Below, piece after piece: positions 1 through 7,030 of a DNA stretch of 13,008 nucleotides. The stretch is taken from NCBI GenBank assembly GCA_020059985.1, contig JAGVCI010000087.1, positions 1 through 13,008 on the forward strand, read 5' to 3'. A program made the translations under genes and the position numbers. The stretch is from Candidatus Peribacterales bacterium. GTDB taxonomy: Bacteria > Patescibacteriota > Gracilibacteria > Peribacterales > Peribacteraceae. The first letter of the stretch is position 1. Each line of letters opens with the position of its first letter. The notes beneath the pieces are model-generated. The model had not been told where the DNA came from. It made no database searches and saw nothing but the letters and a program-made list of their open reading frames with translations.

Positions 1-288
1 CTCCTCAGTAATGCCGACACATCGCACTGTCAGATCTTCATGTACCCTGGCATGGTGCATGGCAAATTAATTCTCGTGGATGACACACAGGTCTTTGTGG
101 GATCGGCGAATTTGATGACATCGTCTCTCGATCAGATGGGGGAGGTGTCGGTACTCCTCCGAGAAAACCGTCATATTGCTCGTAAAGTGCGTTCCATCGT
201 CCAGGAAGACATCCTTCTGAGTGAGCCACTCTTCCATCCACCGAAACTCAAATGGCTGGGACGATGGCTCGCGCTCCTCGGACTCTAA
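1..288 (+). CDS. Phospholipase D / cardiolipin synthase-like protein, C-terminal part (5' truncated)
   Basis: The frame is open from base 1 and ends at TAA 286-288, so only the last 95 residues are visible. They hold one complete HKD motif of the phospholipase D superfamily: HGKLILVD (H-x-K-x4-D) at visible residues 20-27, followed by GSANL, the usual G-S-x-N element. In this family two such motifs form one active site that works through a phospho-histidine intermediate. In cardiolipin synthases it joins two phosphatidylglycerol molecules at the membrane. The first HKD motif should lie upstream of the window. The tail ends in a short hydrophobic stretch (KWLGRWLALLGL), which fits membrane association. 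The family call is firm. The substrate is not: a cardiolipin synthase is likely, but a phosphatidyltransferase or nuclease of the same fold cannot be excluded. The stop lies one base from the stop of the convergent response regulator. Confidence 0.85.
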   Translation, partial: LLSNADTSHCQIFMYPGMVHGKLILVDDTQVFVGSANLMTSSLDQMGEVSVLLRENRHIARKVRSIVQEDILLSEPLFHPPKLKWLGRWLALLGL

Positions 289-289
289 A

Positions 290-679
290 TTATTTCTTCC
301 ACATCTGCCGCGCCTTGAGGAGTCCCTCCACCATCTCGAGGAGCTTGCGCATGGTCATCTGACTTTTGACAAAGTAATCGTCAGCCCCGAGGCTCATAGC
401 GCGTTCGCGGTTTTTCTCGTTAGCGAAATTGGTCAGGACAATAATTGGGAACGTGCGCTTTGCACGCGGATACTTTTCCAAAATCCCAAAGCCATCGGGT
501 GCGGGCATGTTGAGATCGAGGATCAAGAGATCTGGTTCTTTCTCCGTCAGTGCGAGGATGGCCTCTTCACCATTTTTCGCTGTTCGAATTCCATAACCAG
601 TGATTGTGAATTTTTTCACATAAACTTCCCGAAGAACGGAATCATCCTCTGCGATCAAAATGTCTACTCCGTTTGTCAT
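290..679 (-). CDS. Single-domain response regulator (CheY-like receiver)
   Basis: A 129-residue protein made of one receiver domain and nothing else. All key residues are in place: acidic pocket E11-D12-D13, phospho-acceptor D55 in LDLNMP, switch Thr83 in VLTN, and Lys105 in YFVKS. It would accept phosphate from a histidine kinase and act by protein-protein contact, since it has no DNA-binding or enzymatic output domain. No kinase lies in the window. I chose ATG at 679 over the GTG at 709 because homology starts immediately after it, and because a good promoter (TTGTGA, 17 bp, TATAGT) lies between them with its expected transcription start at about 679-680. That would make the mRNA leaderless and put the GTG outside the transcript. 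The gene follows tsf in the same direction after 59 bases, so read-through from the rpsB-tsf operon is also possible. Confidence 0.9.
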   Translation of the reverse strand: MTNGVDILIAEDDSVLREVYVKKFTITGYGIRTAKNGEEAILALTEKEPDLLILDLNMPAPDGFGILEKYPRAKRTFPIIVLTNFANEKNRERAMSLGADDYFVKSQMTMRKLLEMVEGLLKARQMWKK

Positions 680-686
680 ACGGGCG

Positions 687-715
687 ACTATACTCCACAG
701 CAAAAGCACTCACAA
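687..715 (-). promoter_or_regulatory. Sigma-70-like promoter of the response regulator, predicted leaderless
   Basis: On the minus strand TTGTGA (715-710) and TATAGT (692-687) are separated by exactly 17 bp, matching 4/6 and 5/6 of the -35 and -10 consensus. Seven bases (CGCCCGT) separate the -10 box from the ATG at 679, so the predicted transcription start falls on or next to the start codon. No Shine-Dalgarno could fit in such a transcript. The promoter was found by eye; no start-site data are available. Confidence 0.55.
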
Positions 716-738
716 CACGCACCAGTGATTTGTCACCA

Positions 739-1512
739 CTAGAACGCGACCCGGACAAATTTCTCGACGGTCGCCGGGGCGATGTGCTGACCGACCGTTT
801 TACTCGGGTCTTTCACGAATGGTTGAGAGACGAGCGCGTTCTCTTCGCGGAACTTCTTCTCTTTGCCCATCATGATTTTGTCCCATATGGCCTCGGGCTT
901 TCCCTCTTTCTTCAGCTGCTCGCGCCAAACTTCTTTCTCTTTCTCTACGCGATCGTCGGTTACTTCCTCTGGCTTCACGTAGAGCGGGTTCATGGCAGCA
1001 GCATGCATGGCAGCGTCCTTGGCTTGGGTCGTTGCACCAGCACCCAGTCCGACGATCACGCCGATTTTGCGGTTGCTGTGGACATACGATCCGATGACAG
1101 GAGCGTCTACGATGAGTGTTTCGCCAAGAGAAATGTTTTCTCCAAGCTTCTGCACGATGTCAGGAAGGGAATCCTCAGCAATCTTCTTTGCGGCAGCTTC
1201 GCCCTTCGAAAGCAGAGTGTCGGCAAGCGATTGACCAAAGGCGACGAAGTCGTCGCCACGGGCGACGAAGTCCGTTTCACACTTGAGTTGTACGAGTGCA
1301 GCTTTCTTTTCGTCTTCTGCGATGAAGATGGCGCCCTCAAACTGTTCGCGTCCGGCGCTCTTTACAGCTTGTGCCTGTCCTTTCTTGCGGAGGATCTCGA
1401 TGGCTTTCTCTTCGTCGCCACCCGCTTCCTCGAGAGCTTTCTTACACTGAAGAATGGAGACTCCCGTGCGAGCACGGAGAGCTGCAACGGCGGCGGCGGA
1501 GATATCTGGCAT
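739..1512 (-). CDS. tsf: Translation elongation factor Ts
   Basis: A 257-residue EF-Ts, the nucleotide exchange factor that releases GDP from EF-Tu in the cytoplasm. The N-terminal UBA-like domain carries the family signature (LRARTGVSILQCKKAL, residues 12-27). The core begins with the EF-Tu-contacting motif TDFV at residues 80-83, the position it has in E. coli. The protein is shorter than the 283-residue E. coli form but has both core halves and the C-terminal helix. It starts 20 bases after the rpsB stop in the usual rpsB-tsf order. The start has no Shine-Dalgarno: the 18 bases before ATG are almost all pyrimidine (CCCCTCACCCCCTTTCCC), so it may depend on coupling to rpsB or on ribosomal protein S1. 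A direct repeat of GGCGACGAAGTC (plus-strand reading) around 1242-1270 encodes two DFVA peptides and is unlikely to mean more than local codon reuse. Confidence 0.98.
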   Translation of the reverse strand: MPDISAAAVAALRARTGVSILQCKKALEEAGGDEEKAIEILRKKGQAQAVKSAGREQFEGAIFIAEDEKKAALVQLKCETDFVARGDDFVAFGQSLADTLLSKGEAAAKKIAEDSLPDIVQKLGENISLGETLIVDAPVIGSYVHSNRKIGVIVGLGAGATTQAKDAAMHAAAMNPLYVKPEEVTDDRVEKEKEVWREQLKKEGKPEAIWDKIMMGKEKKFREENALVSQPFVKDPSKTVGQHIAPATVEKFVRVAF

Positions 1513-1532
1513 GGGAAAGGGGGTGAGGGGAA

Positions 1533-2258
1533 TCAGGCGGCAACAGGAGAGCGCTCCTTGTCTTCGCGGTCTTTCTTACGGTTACTGGCGGCACCCATTT
1601 CATCCTGCACAGTCGTAAGGACGATCGAAATGGATTTCACCGCGTCGTCATTAGCCGGGACGAAGACGGAGTAGTAATCCGGATCAGCATTGCTGTCGCA
1701 GATGCCGTAGATCGGAATACCCAATTTGCGTCCTTCGAGAACGGCGACTTTGTCGCGCACGCCATCGATGATGAAGATGGCATCGGGGAGCGAGGCCATG
1801 TCGGCAACGCCCGAGAGAGCTTCTTCCAACTTCGCTAGCTGCTTACGGAGCGCGACTTGCTCTTTTTTCGTGTACTTCTCCACCTCCCCAGTCTGGAATG
1901 ACTTCTTGAGGTCGAGGTAATAGCGGATGCGTTTGCGCATGGTCGACCAGTTCGTGAGCAGACCCGGGATCCACTTCTTCGTCACCATCGGCTGGCCGAG
2001 TGCCTTGCCGATCGCTTCCACGAGCGGAATGCTCTGCTGCTTCGTCGAGACGAAGAGGATCGTCTTGCCTGCGGACTGCAGCGCCTTCATTTGCGTAGCG
2101 AGAAGCTCTAAGTGCTTCTTCGTTTTTACGAGGTCAAAGATGTGGATACCTTTGCGTGAACCGTAGAGGTACGGCTCCATCTTCGGACACCATTTGTCCT
2201 TGCGATGGCCCAGATGACACGCAGCATCGAGCAGTTCTTTCTCGGATGGGATAGACAT
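1533..2258 (-). CDS. rpsB: 30S ribosomal protein S2
   Basis: A 241-residue S2, the same length as the E. coli protein. S2 binds the back of the 30S head-body junction and is needed for assembly and S1 recruitment. Diagnostic segments are HLGH at residues 16-19, KWCPKMEPYLYG followed by GIHIFDL (23-43), the KKWIPGLLTN motif near residue 100, PDAIFIID (about 157-164), and the late segment GICDSNADPDY. The last 15 or so residues are charged and low-complexity, as is common. ATG at 2258 is the only sensible start because the conserved domain begins within ten residues. No good Shine-Dalgarno precedes it: an AAGGA lies about 18 bases upstream, too far to be standard. It is the first gene of the rpsB-tsf operon and has a leader of about 100 bases that can fold (described separately). 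Confidence 0.98.
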   Translation of the reverse strand: MSIPSEKELLDAACHLGHRKDKWCPKMEPYLYGSRKGIHIFDLVKTKKHLELLATQMKALQSAGKTILFVSTKQQSIPLVEAIGKALGQPMVTKKWIPGLLTNWSTMRKRIRYYLDLKKSFQTGEVEKYTKKEQVALRKQLAKLEEALSGVADMASLPDAIFIIDGVRDKVAVLEGRKLGIPIYGICDSNADPDYYSVFVPANDDAVKSISIVLTTVQDEMGAASNRKKDREDKERSPVAA

Positions 2259-2302
2259 AACAGTGATGGGGGAATCCTTGGGCTACAAATCCCGACGTCA
2301 TC

Positions 2303-2351
2303 TCACCCTGGTGCGGAGGATATCCCCAGGTGGGGACCAGGACCGCGGTGA
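2303..2351 (-). promoter_or_regulatory. Candidate structured 5' leader of rpsB (possible S2 autoregulatory site)
   Basis: In the 298-base gap between rpsB and the divergent glycosyltransferase, the rpsB-side leader holds three nested complementary arms: GTGA/TCAC (2348-2351 with 2303-2306), CCTGGT/ACCAGG (2307-2312 with 2336-2341) and CCCC/GGGG (2324-2327 with 2332-2335). In minus-strand RNA this gives a 4-bp stem, a 6-base bulge on the 5' side, a 6-bp stem, then a 4-bp stem with an ACCU loop and an 11-base bulge on the 3' side. S2 represses its own operon through a leader structure in E. coli and other bacteria, so the position is right. I cannot match the fold to the known motif by eye. The ORF that can be drawn across this region (2134-2424) is not credible. 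Confidence 0.4.
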
Positions 2352-2370
2352 TCAGTCGGAGAGTGCACAC

Positions 2371-2399
2371 GGTATACCGACCTTGCGTCACTAGAGCAA
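2371..2399 (-). promoter_or_regulatory. Possible promoter of rpsB-tsf
   Basis: On the minus strand TTGCTC (2399-2394) lies 17 bp before TATACC (2376-2371), with an A-rich stretch just upstream of the -35 box (about 2402-2420) resembling the UP element of ribosomal promoters. Transcription would start near 2364 and give a leader of about 105 bases that includes the folded element. Both hexamers match only about 4/6. The -10 region also sits in the 10-bp palindrome CGGTATACCG, so the call is tentative. Confidence 0.35.
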
Positions 2400-2513
2400 C
2401 TTCTTTTTCAGGTTTCTTTGACATTTACGTGTCTGCTGATTGCACCAAAAAATGTGTTCAGTAATTGCAGATTATCCCTGAAGAAAGCGAAGTTAGTGAC
2501 GCTCTGCCTTAAG

Positions 2514-2541
2514 TTGATCGAGAGAAGAGATCATTTATAGT
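2514..2541 (+). promoter_or_regulatory. Promoter of the glycosyltransferase/HlyD/GH81 operon
   Basis: TTGATC (2514-2519) and TATAGT (2536-2541) are 16 bp apart. The predicted start at about 2548-2549 leaves only 8-9 bases (TCTCTCCC) before the ATG at 2557, with no Shine-Dalgarno. An inverted repeat TGATC-N9-GATCA (2515-2533) overlaps the -35 box and spacer and could be an operator. The arms are only 5 bp, so that part is weak. Confidence 0.5.
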
Positions 2542-2556
2542 GAAAAACTCTCTCCC

Positions 2557-4095
2557 ATGCCTTCTAGCACGACCGAACAACAGGCCAGTGCACGACTCAT
2601 CGTGATGACGTCCATCTTTGCGCTTGCGTGGTATGCGTCGTTTTTGTTCTCCGGTGATTACGTGGACCATCCAGTTGCCTATCTCCTTCTCTGTGTGGCG
2701 GAGATGATCGGCATGGTCGAGCTTTTGGGGCTTTGGCTCACGATGCTCGTAGGGGTGGAACCACAACAGAACCCTGCGATTGCTGAAATTTCGGATGCGC
2801 TGAAGAACGTGAATCCTGCACGGGTGCCGGCTGATCTCGTTTCCATTCTCATTCCGGTTGCGGGTGAACCGCTCGCAATCATTCGCGAAACAGTCGACGC
2901 CGCTCGCCGAGTGGATGTGCCACACCGCACCATTGTGCTCGATGACGGGGATAGCGATGCCGTTCTCGCACTCACGCAAGAGCTGGGTGTCGAGTATCTG
3001 CGCCGCAGTGAAAAGAAACAGCGCAAGGCAGGGAACATCAACCATGCGCTCTCAAAAGTGCAGACAGATTTCGTGGCGATTCTCGATAGCGACTACGTTC
3101 CGACTCGTGATTTCCTTTTGAAGACCCTTCCGTTCCTGCTCGGTGATTCCAAACTTGCGTTCGTACAGGCACCGCAGTATTACGGAAATCGTGATGGTTT
3201 CGTGAGTGGAGGAACCGCAGAGATCCAGGAGATTTTCTATCGTCACGTGCAGGGAGCGAAGAATGCATTCAATGCAGCATTCTGCGTCGGTACGAGTGTG
3301 GTGTTTAGGCGTGCAGCTCTCGATGAGATCGGGGGGCTGTACGGTGCCTCGAACTCCGAGGACATCTGGACGTCGCTCCTTCTTCACGAGCGCGGGTGGA
3401 AGTCGCATTTCATTCCCGAAGTGCTTGCCGTCGGACGCGCACCCGAAGTTGTCGGAGACTTCTTGAAGCAGCAATTCCGATGGGCACGTGGTGGGATGGA
3501 GATCCTCTTCAAGAGAAACCCGCTCATCACCTCTCTCACCTTCGATCAGAAGTGGCAGTACCTGCACACGGTCATGCACTATTTGAGCGGAATCGCGGTC
3601 ACAATTTTCTTCATCATGCCACTCCTCTATGCGTATCTGGGGTGGCGACCACTCTCCATGGATGAGCCGTTCCTGTGGGTCTCCCGCTTCGTACCCTACT
3701 ACGGCATGGTTCTGTTCTCCGCGATCTACCTCCTCGGTCGGGTGCCGAAGTGGAGCACGTTCGTCATTGCACTCGGAGCGTTTCCCGCTCACGTGATGGC
3801 ACTCTTCTCGGTGCTCACGGGTTTCAACCTCCGTTGGAGCGTAACAGGAGTGATTAAGAGGCAATCGGACTACGTGACGGCCGTGGCGCCGCAGCTCATT
3901 ATCCTGACCCTTTCGGTCGCTGCGATGCCTCTCGTGGTTTTTCGGACAGAACAGTGGCTCGTCTCCGTCTGTATCCTCGTGTGGTTAATCTTCAACAGTG
4001 CTATCCTCGCTTCCTTTTGCGCTCATGCGTTCCCACGCTTCCTGCGCGCGTCTGCTCTTCACAGAGTGGAAATCTTCCCTGAATCCGTTTCATGA
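2557..4095 (+). CDS. Processive GT2 glycosyltransferase, cellulose/curdlan synthase-like
   Basis: A 512-residue inner-membrane polysaccharide synthase. Two hydrophobic segments (about residues 12-31 and 41-66) precede a cytoplasmic GT-A domain. That domain has the hallmarks of processive beta-glycan synthases: first Asp in LDDGDSD (129-134), KAGN (157-160), DxD as DSD (177-179), ED in NSEDIW (268-269, the catalytic-base motif usually written TED), and QxxRW as QQFRW (305-309). About five more membrane segments follow (roughly 340-362, 376-394, 399-422, 442-462, 466-489) and would form the chain-translocating channel. No PilZ domain is present, so c-di-GMP control, if any, is not encoded here. 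The gene heads an operon with a HlyD-like protein (overlapping ATGA) and a GH81 beta-1,3-glucanase. The GH81 partner suggests that the product contains beta-1,3-glucan, as with curdlan synthase CrdS. The motifs alone would equally allow cellulose, hyaluronan-type or poly-GlcNAc products. Confidence 0.93.
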   Translation: MPSSTTEQQASARLIVMTSIFALAWYASFLFSGDYVDHPVAYLLLCVAEMIGMVELLGLWLTMLVGVEPQQNPAIAEISDALKNVNPARVPADLVSILIPVAGEPLAIIRETVDAARRVDVPHRTIVLDDGDSDAVLALTQELGVEYLRRSEKKQRKAGNINHALSKVQTDFVAILDSDYVPTRDFLLKTLPFLLGDSKLAFVQAPQYYGNRDGFVSGGTAEIQEIFYRHVQGAKNAFNAAFCVGTSVVFRRAALDEIGGLYGASNSEDIWTSLLLHERGWKSHFIPEVLAVGRAPEVVGDFLKQQFRWARGGMEILFKRNPLITSLTFDQKWQYLHTVMHYLSGIAVTIFFIMPLLYAYLGWRPLSMDEPFLWVSRFVPYYGMVLFSAIYLLGRVPKWSTFVIALGAFPAHVMALFSVLTGFNLRWSVTGVIKRQSDYVTAVAPQLIILTLSVAAMPLVVFRTEQWLVSVCILVWLIFNSAILASFCAHAFPRFLRASALHRVEIFPESVS

Positions 4096-4805
4096 GACGA
4101 TCTTCCTACGCCATCATCGCCTGTCTCGTTCTCGCGTTCACCGCGTTCCAAGGGTGGCTCTTTCTCCGAACATTTTGGTTTGCGGAGCCAGTCACATCGG
4201 TAGAGGCACAGCTGCTGCGTGAGACAGTGACCATTGGAACGCCGGTTGCAGGTCTCGTGGAAGAAGTGCACGTCGAACTTCACCAAGAGGTGGCGAAAGA
4301 TGACATTCTTCTCACGGTCATTCCGCAGTCGCCACAGCAGCCGAGCGGCGGTCGCTCACTGTTTCTGCGCGCTCCACGCGATGGAATCGTACGGACACTT
4401 GAGACGACGGAAGGGGACTTTGTTCGTGCGAGTCAGGAGCTGGCTTCCGTTGTAGACACCGATCAAACCAAGAGTTTTGTGGAAGCATCGTTTTCCATAA
4501 GTCCGGAGCAATGGAAACGGCTTTCTTCTGGGCTCCCTGCGATGGTGGAGATCGCATATTTCACCAAGGAAAAAGATTTTCACGGCGTCATTGCTTCGGT
4601 GAGCCCCTTCTACGATTACGAAAAACACTTGGCTGATGTACGTCTTCACATTGTCGATACGTTCCCCGAAGAAGATCGCTCATTCCCGAGCGGTCTCCCG
4701 GTCGAAGTGACCGTGCGTCTTCCGAATGAAAGTGCCTTCCGGCGCGGAGTGTTGTGGTTTGCTGGCGTTGTTTTTCCGCCTTCCATCGCGAAGGTTTTCC
4801 GATAG
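4092..4805 (+). CDS. HlyD-like membrane-anchored periplasmic/extracytoplasmic adaptor protein
   Basis: A 237-residue protein with an N-terminal membrane anchor (about residues 6-30, after MRRSS). Next comes a split biotinyl-lipoyl (barrel-sandwich) domain: a first half at about 45-77 with TPVAGLVEEV and a Q-EVAKDD turn, and a second half at about 90-122 with LRAPRDGIVRTLE and EGDFV. A beta-barrel-like region follows (about 128-210). This is the membrane-fusion-protein architecture. The hairpin between the two lipoyl halves is only about a dozen residues, so the long coiled coil that HlyD or EmrA uses to reach an outer-membrane channel is missing. A second hydrophobic patch lies at 217-230. 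The start ATG overlaps the glycosyltransferase stop (ATGA), implying translational coupling. By analogy with the HlyD-like part of Alg44 in alginate export, it probably assists passage of the polymer through or away from the synthase. The role is inferred from architecture and context. Confidence 0.8.
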   Translation: MRRSSYAIIACLVLAFTAFQGWLFLRTFWFAEPVTSVEAQLLRETVTIGTPVAGLVEEVHVELHQEVAKDDILLTVIPQSPQQPSGGRSLFLRAPRDGIVRTLETTEGDFVRASQELASVVDTDQTKSFVEASFSISPEQWKRLSSGLPAMVEIAYFTKEKDFHGVIASVSPFYDYEKHLADVRLHIVDTFPEEDRSFPSGLPVEVTVRLPNESAFRRGVLWFAGVVFPPSIAKVFR

Positions 4806-4808
4806 CTC

Positions 4809-7028
4809 ATGACCGTCTTCACCCGTCTCCTCACGCTGCCTGCGTCGGCCTTCCTCGTATTTTTGAATGCCTTCTCCCCCGTGGGTCCCGGTGTCGTGCC
4901 TCCGATTGGTGGACCGCTCGTGGTTCCGGTACCCGGTGACCAGACGACACTCGCGACACTTCCGAAGGAAATTCGGAATATTCCCATCCCCGAGGGAACC
5001 CCTGTTCCACTTCCAACAAATGCATGGTGGAGTTCTGGTGCGCTCGATACGTGGCCCGCTCCTATCTTCAGTTATCCGATCGTCACCACGATCGGGACGG
5101 ATGGTGTATCGGTCGGACTAGCGGAACCAGTGGTTGCGCCGACTGCGGTGATGTCTGCGCTCCAAGAGTCGGTAAAACTCATCCCACGCGGAATCGCTCC
5201 GGCCGATGCGCGCGTTGCGCGCTGGGGAGATTGGGACGTCACGTGGAACGTGCGAGACCAGGCGAAACAAACGATCATGGAAGTGACGGCGGTGCAGGGC
5301 AGCCCGTTCCTCTTCGTCAAACCCTTCCACCGCGAGGTGATGGTGCAGTTTCCTCCCGGAAGCAAAGCACAGGTGGTCTCGTGTAGTGGAGGCTGCGAGA
5401 AAGCCGTGATCGTGGCGGCACCCAAGGAGCGCTATGTCATCGCTTTCCCCCGTGATGCGATGATCTATCTGGATGCATTGAGCGTGACGGCATCGTTCCC
5501 GTCGTCCTCATCGCTCATGAGTATCGGTGTCGTCGCTGATGGCGATGATCCTGCGAAGTATCTTCCGTTTTCTCTTCGTTCCCTTGCTGGCACCTTTGCG
5601 ACCTACAGCGTGAAACCTGACAGCGTCGAGACGACGTTCCATTTCCCTGCAGAAACCCTCGTCGGCATTCTGCCACATCAGGCGAAGTACTTAGTCGAAG
5701 GATCGAGCGAACGCTTCGGATCATTCCAGACGGTGCGCGGCAAAGTGCAGCTGATGAAGACGAGCGTCTTCACCACGCGCCTGCCGCGTCCCCCTATTCT
5801 CCCAGCACTCCCACTCGCGTCGTCTCTCGTGAAAGATAAATCGTTCCTCACGCGACTTCAGGGGGAGATCGAAGCGATCAACCCCATCACGCCGGCGAGC
5901 AGCTACACCGGAGGGAAGCATGTGCTCAAGATGTCGCACCTCGCGGACCTCGCAGATCAGATCCAACACCCGCTCCTCCTCACGCAGGCCAGAGCGAAAC
6001 TCCATGACATGGTGAAGCAGTGGTGCACAGCAACACCAGGAGAGCGCGAACGCGTGCTCGCCTACGACAGCGCACTCGGGGGAATCGTGCAGCTCACCCC
6101 GGCATTCGGCAGCGAGCACTACAATGATCACCACTTCCACGCGGGGTACCTGCTCCAGGCTGGCGCAACTCTCGCGCGTATCGACCCGACGTTTCAGTCC
6201 GAGTTCGGTGATTGTATGGAGTTCCTCATCCGCGATATTGCGAGCCCCAATCGGTCCGATCCGTCATTCCCGTATCTCCGTCACTTCGACGTTTATGCGG
6301 GGCACAGCTGGGCCAATGGATTGACGCGCTTTGCCGACGGCCAGAATCAGGAGTCGACCTCGGAGGCACTTCAGGCGTGGAGCGCGATCGCGCAGTGGGG
6401 AAGAGCGACGGAAAATCGTTCGCTCGAAGATCTCGGCACGTGGCTCCTCGCCGAGGAAGCCGCGGGAACACGCGCGTACTGGTTCAACGCAAATAGTGAT
6501 GTGCCCACGCTCCCGACCACGTTCACGCATCCTATGATCTCCATTCTCTGGGGAGGAAAAGTGGACTACGCCACGTTCTTCGACGCGCATCCATCCGCGA
6601 TTCACGGGATCCAGTTCTTCCCGGTGACCACAGCACTGCTTCCGTCGGTCACGACTACGATCCTCGATCGCTTGGTGTCACCGATCATCCCGCAGACAGG
6701 GAATACCATCTGGAAGACGAACCTCAAACTCGCCGCAGCACTCTCGGGAAAGCCGACGAAGATTACCGGCACCGAAACGATCGATGAGGTCTATACCCAA
6801 GTCTACGTCGATCACTGGATGGCTGCGCTCACGGAACTCGGTCGCTACGAAGCAGAGATCGAACCGTCACACTCGTGCGGCGCTGTGTTCTCCATTGGCG
6901 GCGTGCGTTCTGCAGTCATCTATCGCTACGCCGGGGACCTTCCAAGTTGCACCTTCACCGATAGCCGCACCAGGCAGCGCTGGACAGTTGGAGAGCTGGG
7001 TCTCGGATGGAATGTGCGAGAACTGTGA
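4809..7028 (+). CDS. GH81 endo-beta-1,3-glucanase, exported
   Basis: A 739-residue glycoside hydrolase family 81 enzyme, which cuts internal beta-1,3-glucosidic bonds by inversion. Family marks in order: PTNAWWSS (69-76, the N-terminal beta-sandwich entry), DSALGG (420-425), YNDHHFHAGY (438-447), RHFDVYAGHSWANG (491-504), DGQNQESTSEA (510-520), WGGKVDYATFF (581-591) and IHGIQFFP (598-605). By comparison with characterised GH81 enzymes, D440 is the likely acid and E515/E519 include the base; their spacing agrees with the family. A hydrophobic N-terminus (about 7-22) followed by a Pro/Gly-rich stretch (24-45) looks like a signal peptide or anchor. The C-terminal 50 residues contain Cys690 and Cys714 and may be a small extra domain. 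The gene starts 3 bases after the HlyD-like stop and is the last of the operon. BcsZ (cellulase) and AlgL (lyase) hold the same place in other synthase operons, so it probably trims or releases the nascent glucan. Confidence 0.93.
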   Translation: MTVFTRLLTLPASAFLVFLNAFSPVGPGVVPPIGGPLVVPVPGDQTTLATLPKEIRNIPIPEGTPVPLPTNAWWSSGALDTWPAPIFSYPIVTTIGTDGVSVGLAEPVVAPTAVMSALQESVKLIPRGIAPADARVARWGDWDVTWNVRDQAKQTIMEVTAVQGSPFLFVKPFHREVMVQFPPGSKAQVVSCSGGCEKAVIVAAPKERYVIAFPRDAMIYLDALSVTASFPSSSSLMSIGVVADGDDPAKYLPFSLRSLAGTFATYSVKPDSVETTFHFPAETLVGILPHQAKYLVEGSSERFGSFQTVRGKVQLMKTSVFTTRLPRPPILPALPLASSLVKDKSFLTRLQGEIEAINPITPASSYTGGKHVLKMSHLADLADQIQHPLLLTQARAKLHDMVKQWCTATPGERERVLAYDSALGGIVQLTPAFGSEHYNDHHFHAGYLLQAGATLARIDPTFQSEFGDCMEFLIRDIASPNRSDPSFPYLRHFDVYAGHSWANGLTRFADGQNQESTSEALQAWSAIAQWGRATENRSLEDLGTWLLAEEAAGTRAYWFNANSDVPTLPTTFTHPMISILWGGKVDYATFFDAHPSAIHGIQFFPVTTALLPSVTTTILDRLVSPIIPQTGNTIWKTNLKLAAALSGKPTKITGTETIDEVYTQVYVDHWMAALTELGRYEAEIEPSHSCGAVFSIGGVRSAVIYRYAGDLPSCTFTDSRTRQRWTVGELGLGWNVREL

Positions 7029-7030
7029 TC

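Noticed and set aside
700..741. A terminator hairpin just after tsf
   Set aside because: Only about four standard pairs plus wobbles can form, there is no U-tract, and the bases overlap the -35 box of the response regulator promoter.
673..1674. A 333-codon open frame on the plus strand opposite tsf and the end of rpsB
   Set aside because: It is antisense to two certain ribosomal/translation genes. Its protein is rich in Cys, Phe and Ser with no recognisable domain, as expected from the complement of conserved coding sequence.
2134..2424. A 96-codon frame upstream of and overlapping the rpsB start
   Set aside because: It overlaps the rpsB coding start in another frame and spans the probable promoter and leader. 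Its sequence has no domain character.
2418..2440. TTGACA at 2418-2423 as a -35 box on the plus strand
   Set aside because: The hexamer is perfect, but nothing like a -10 box lies 16-18 bp downstream.
3052..3864. A 270-codon open frame on the minus strand opposite the GT2 gene
   Set aside because: It mirrors strongly conserved GT2 codons, is rich in His, Glu and Arg, and has no start signal or domain.
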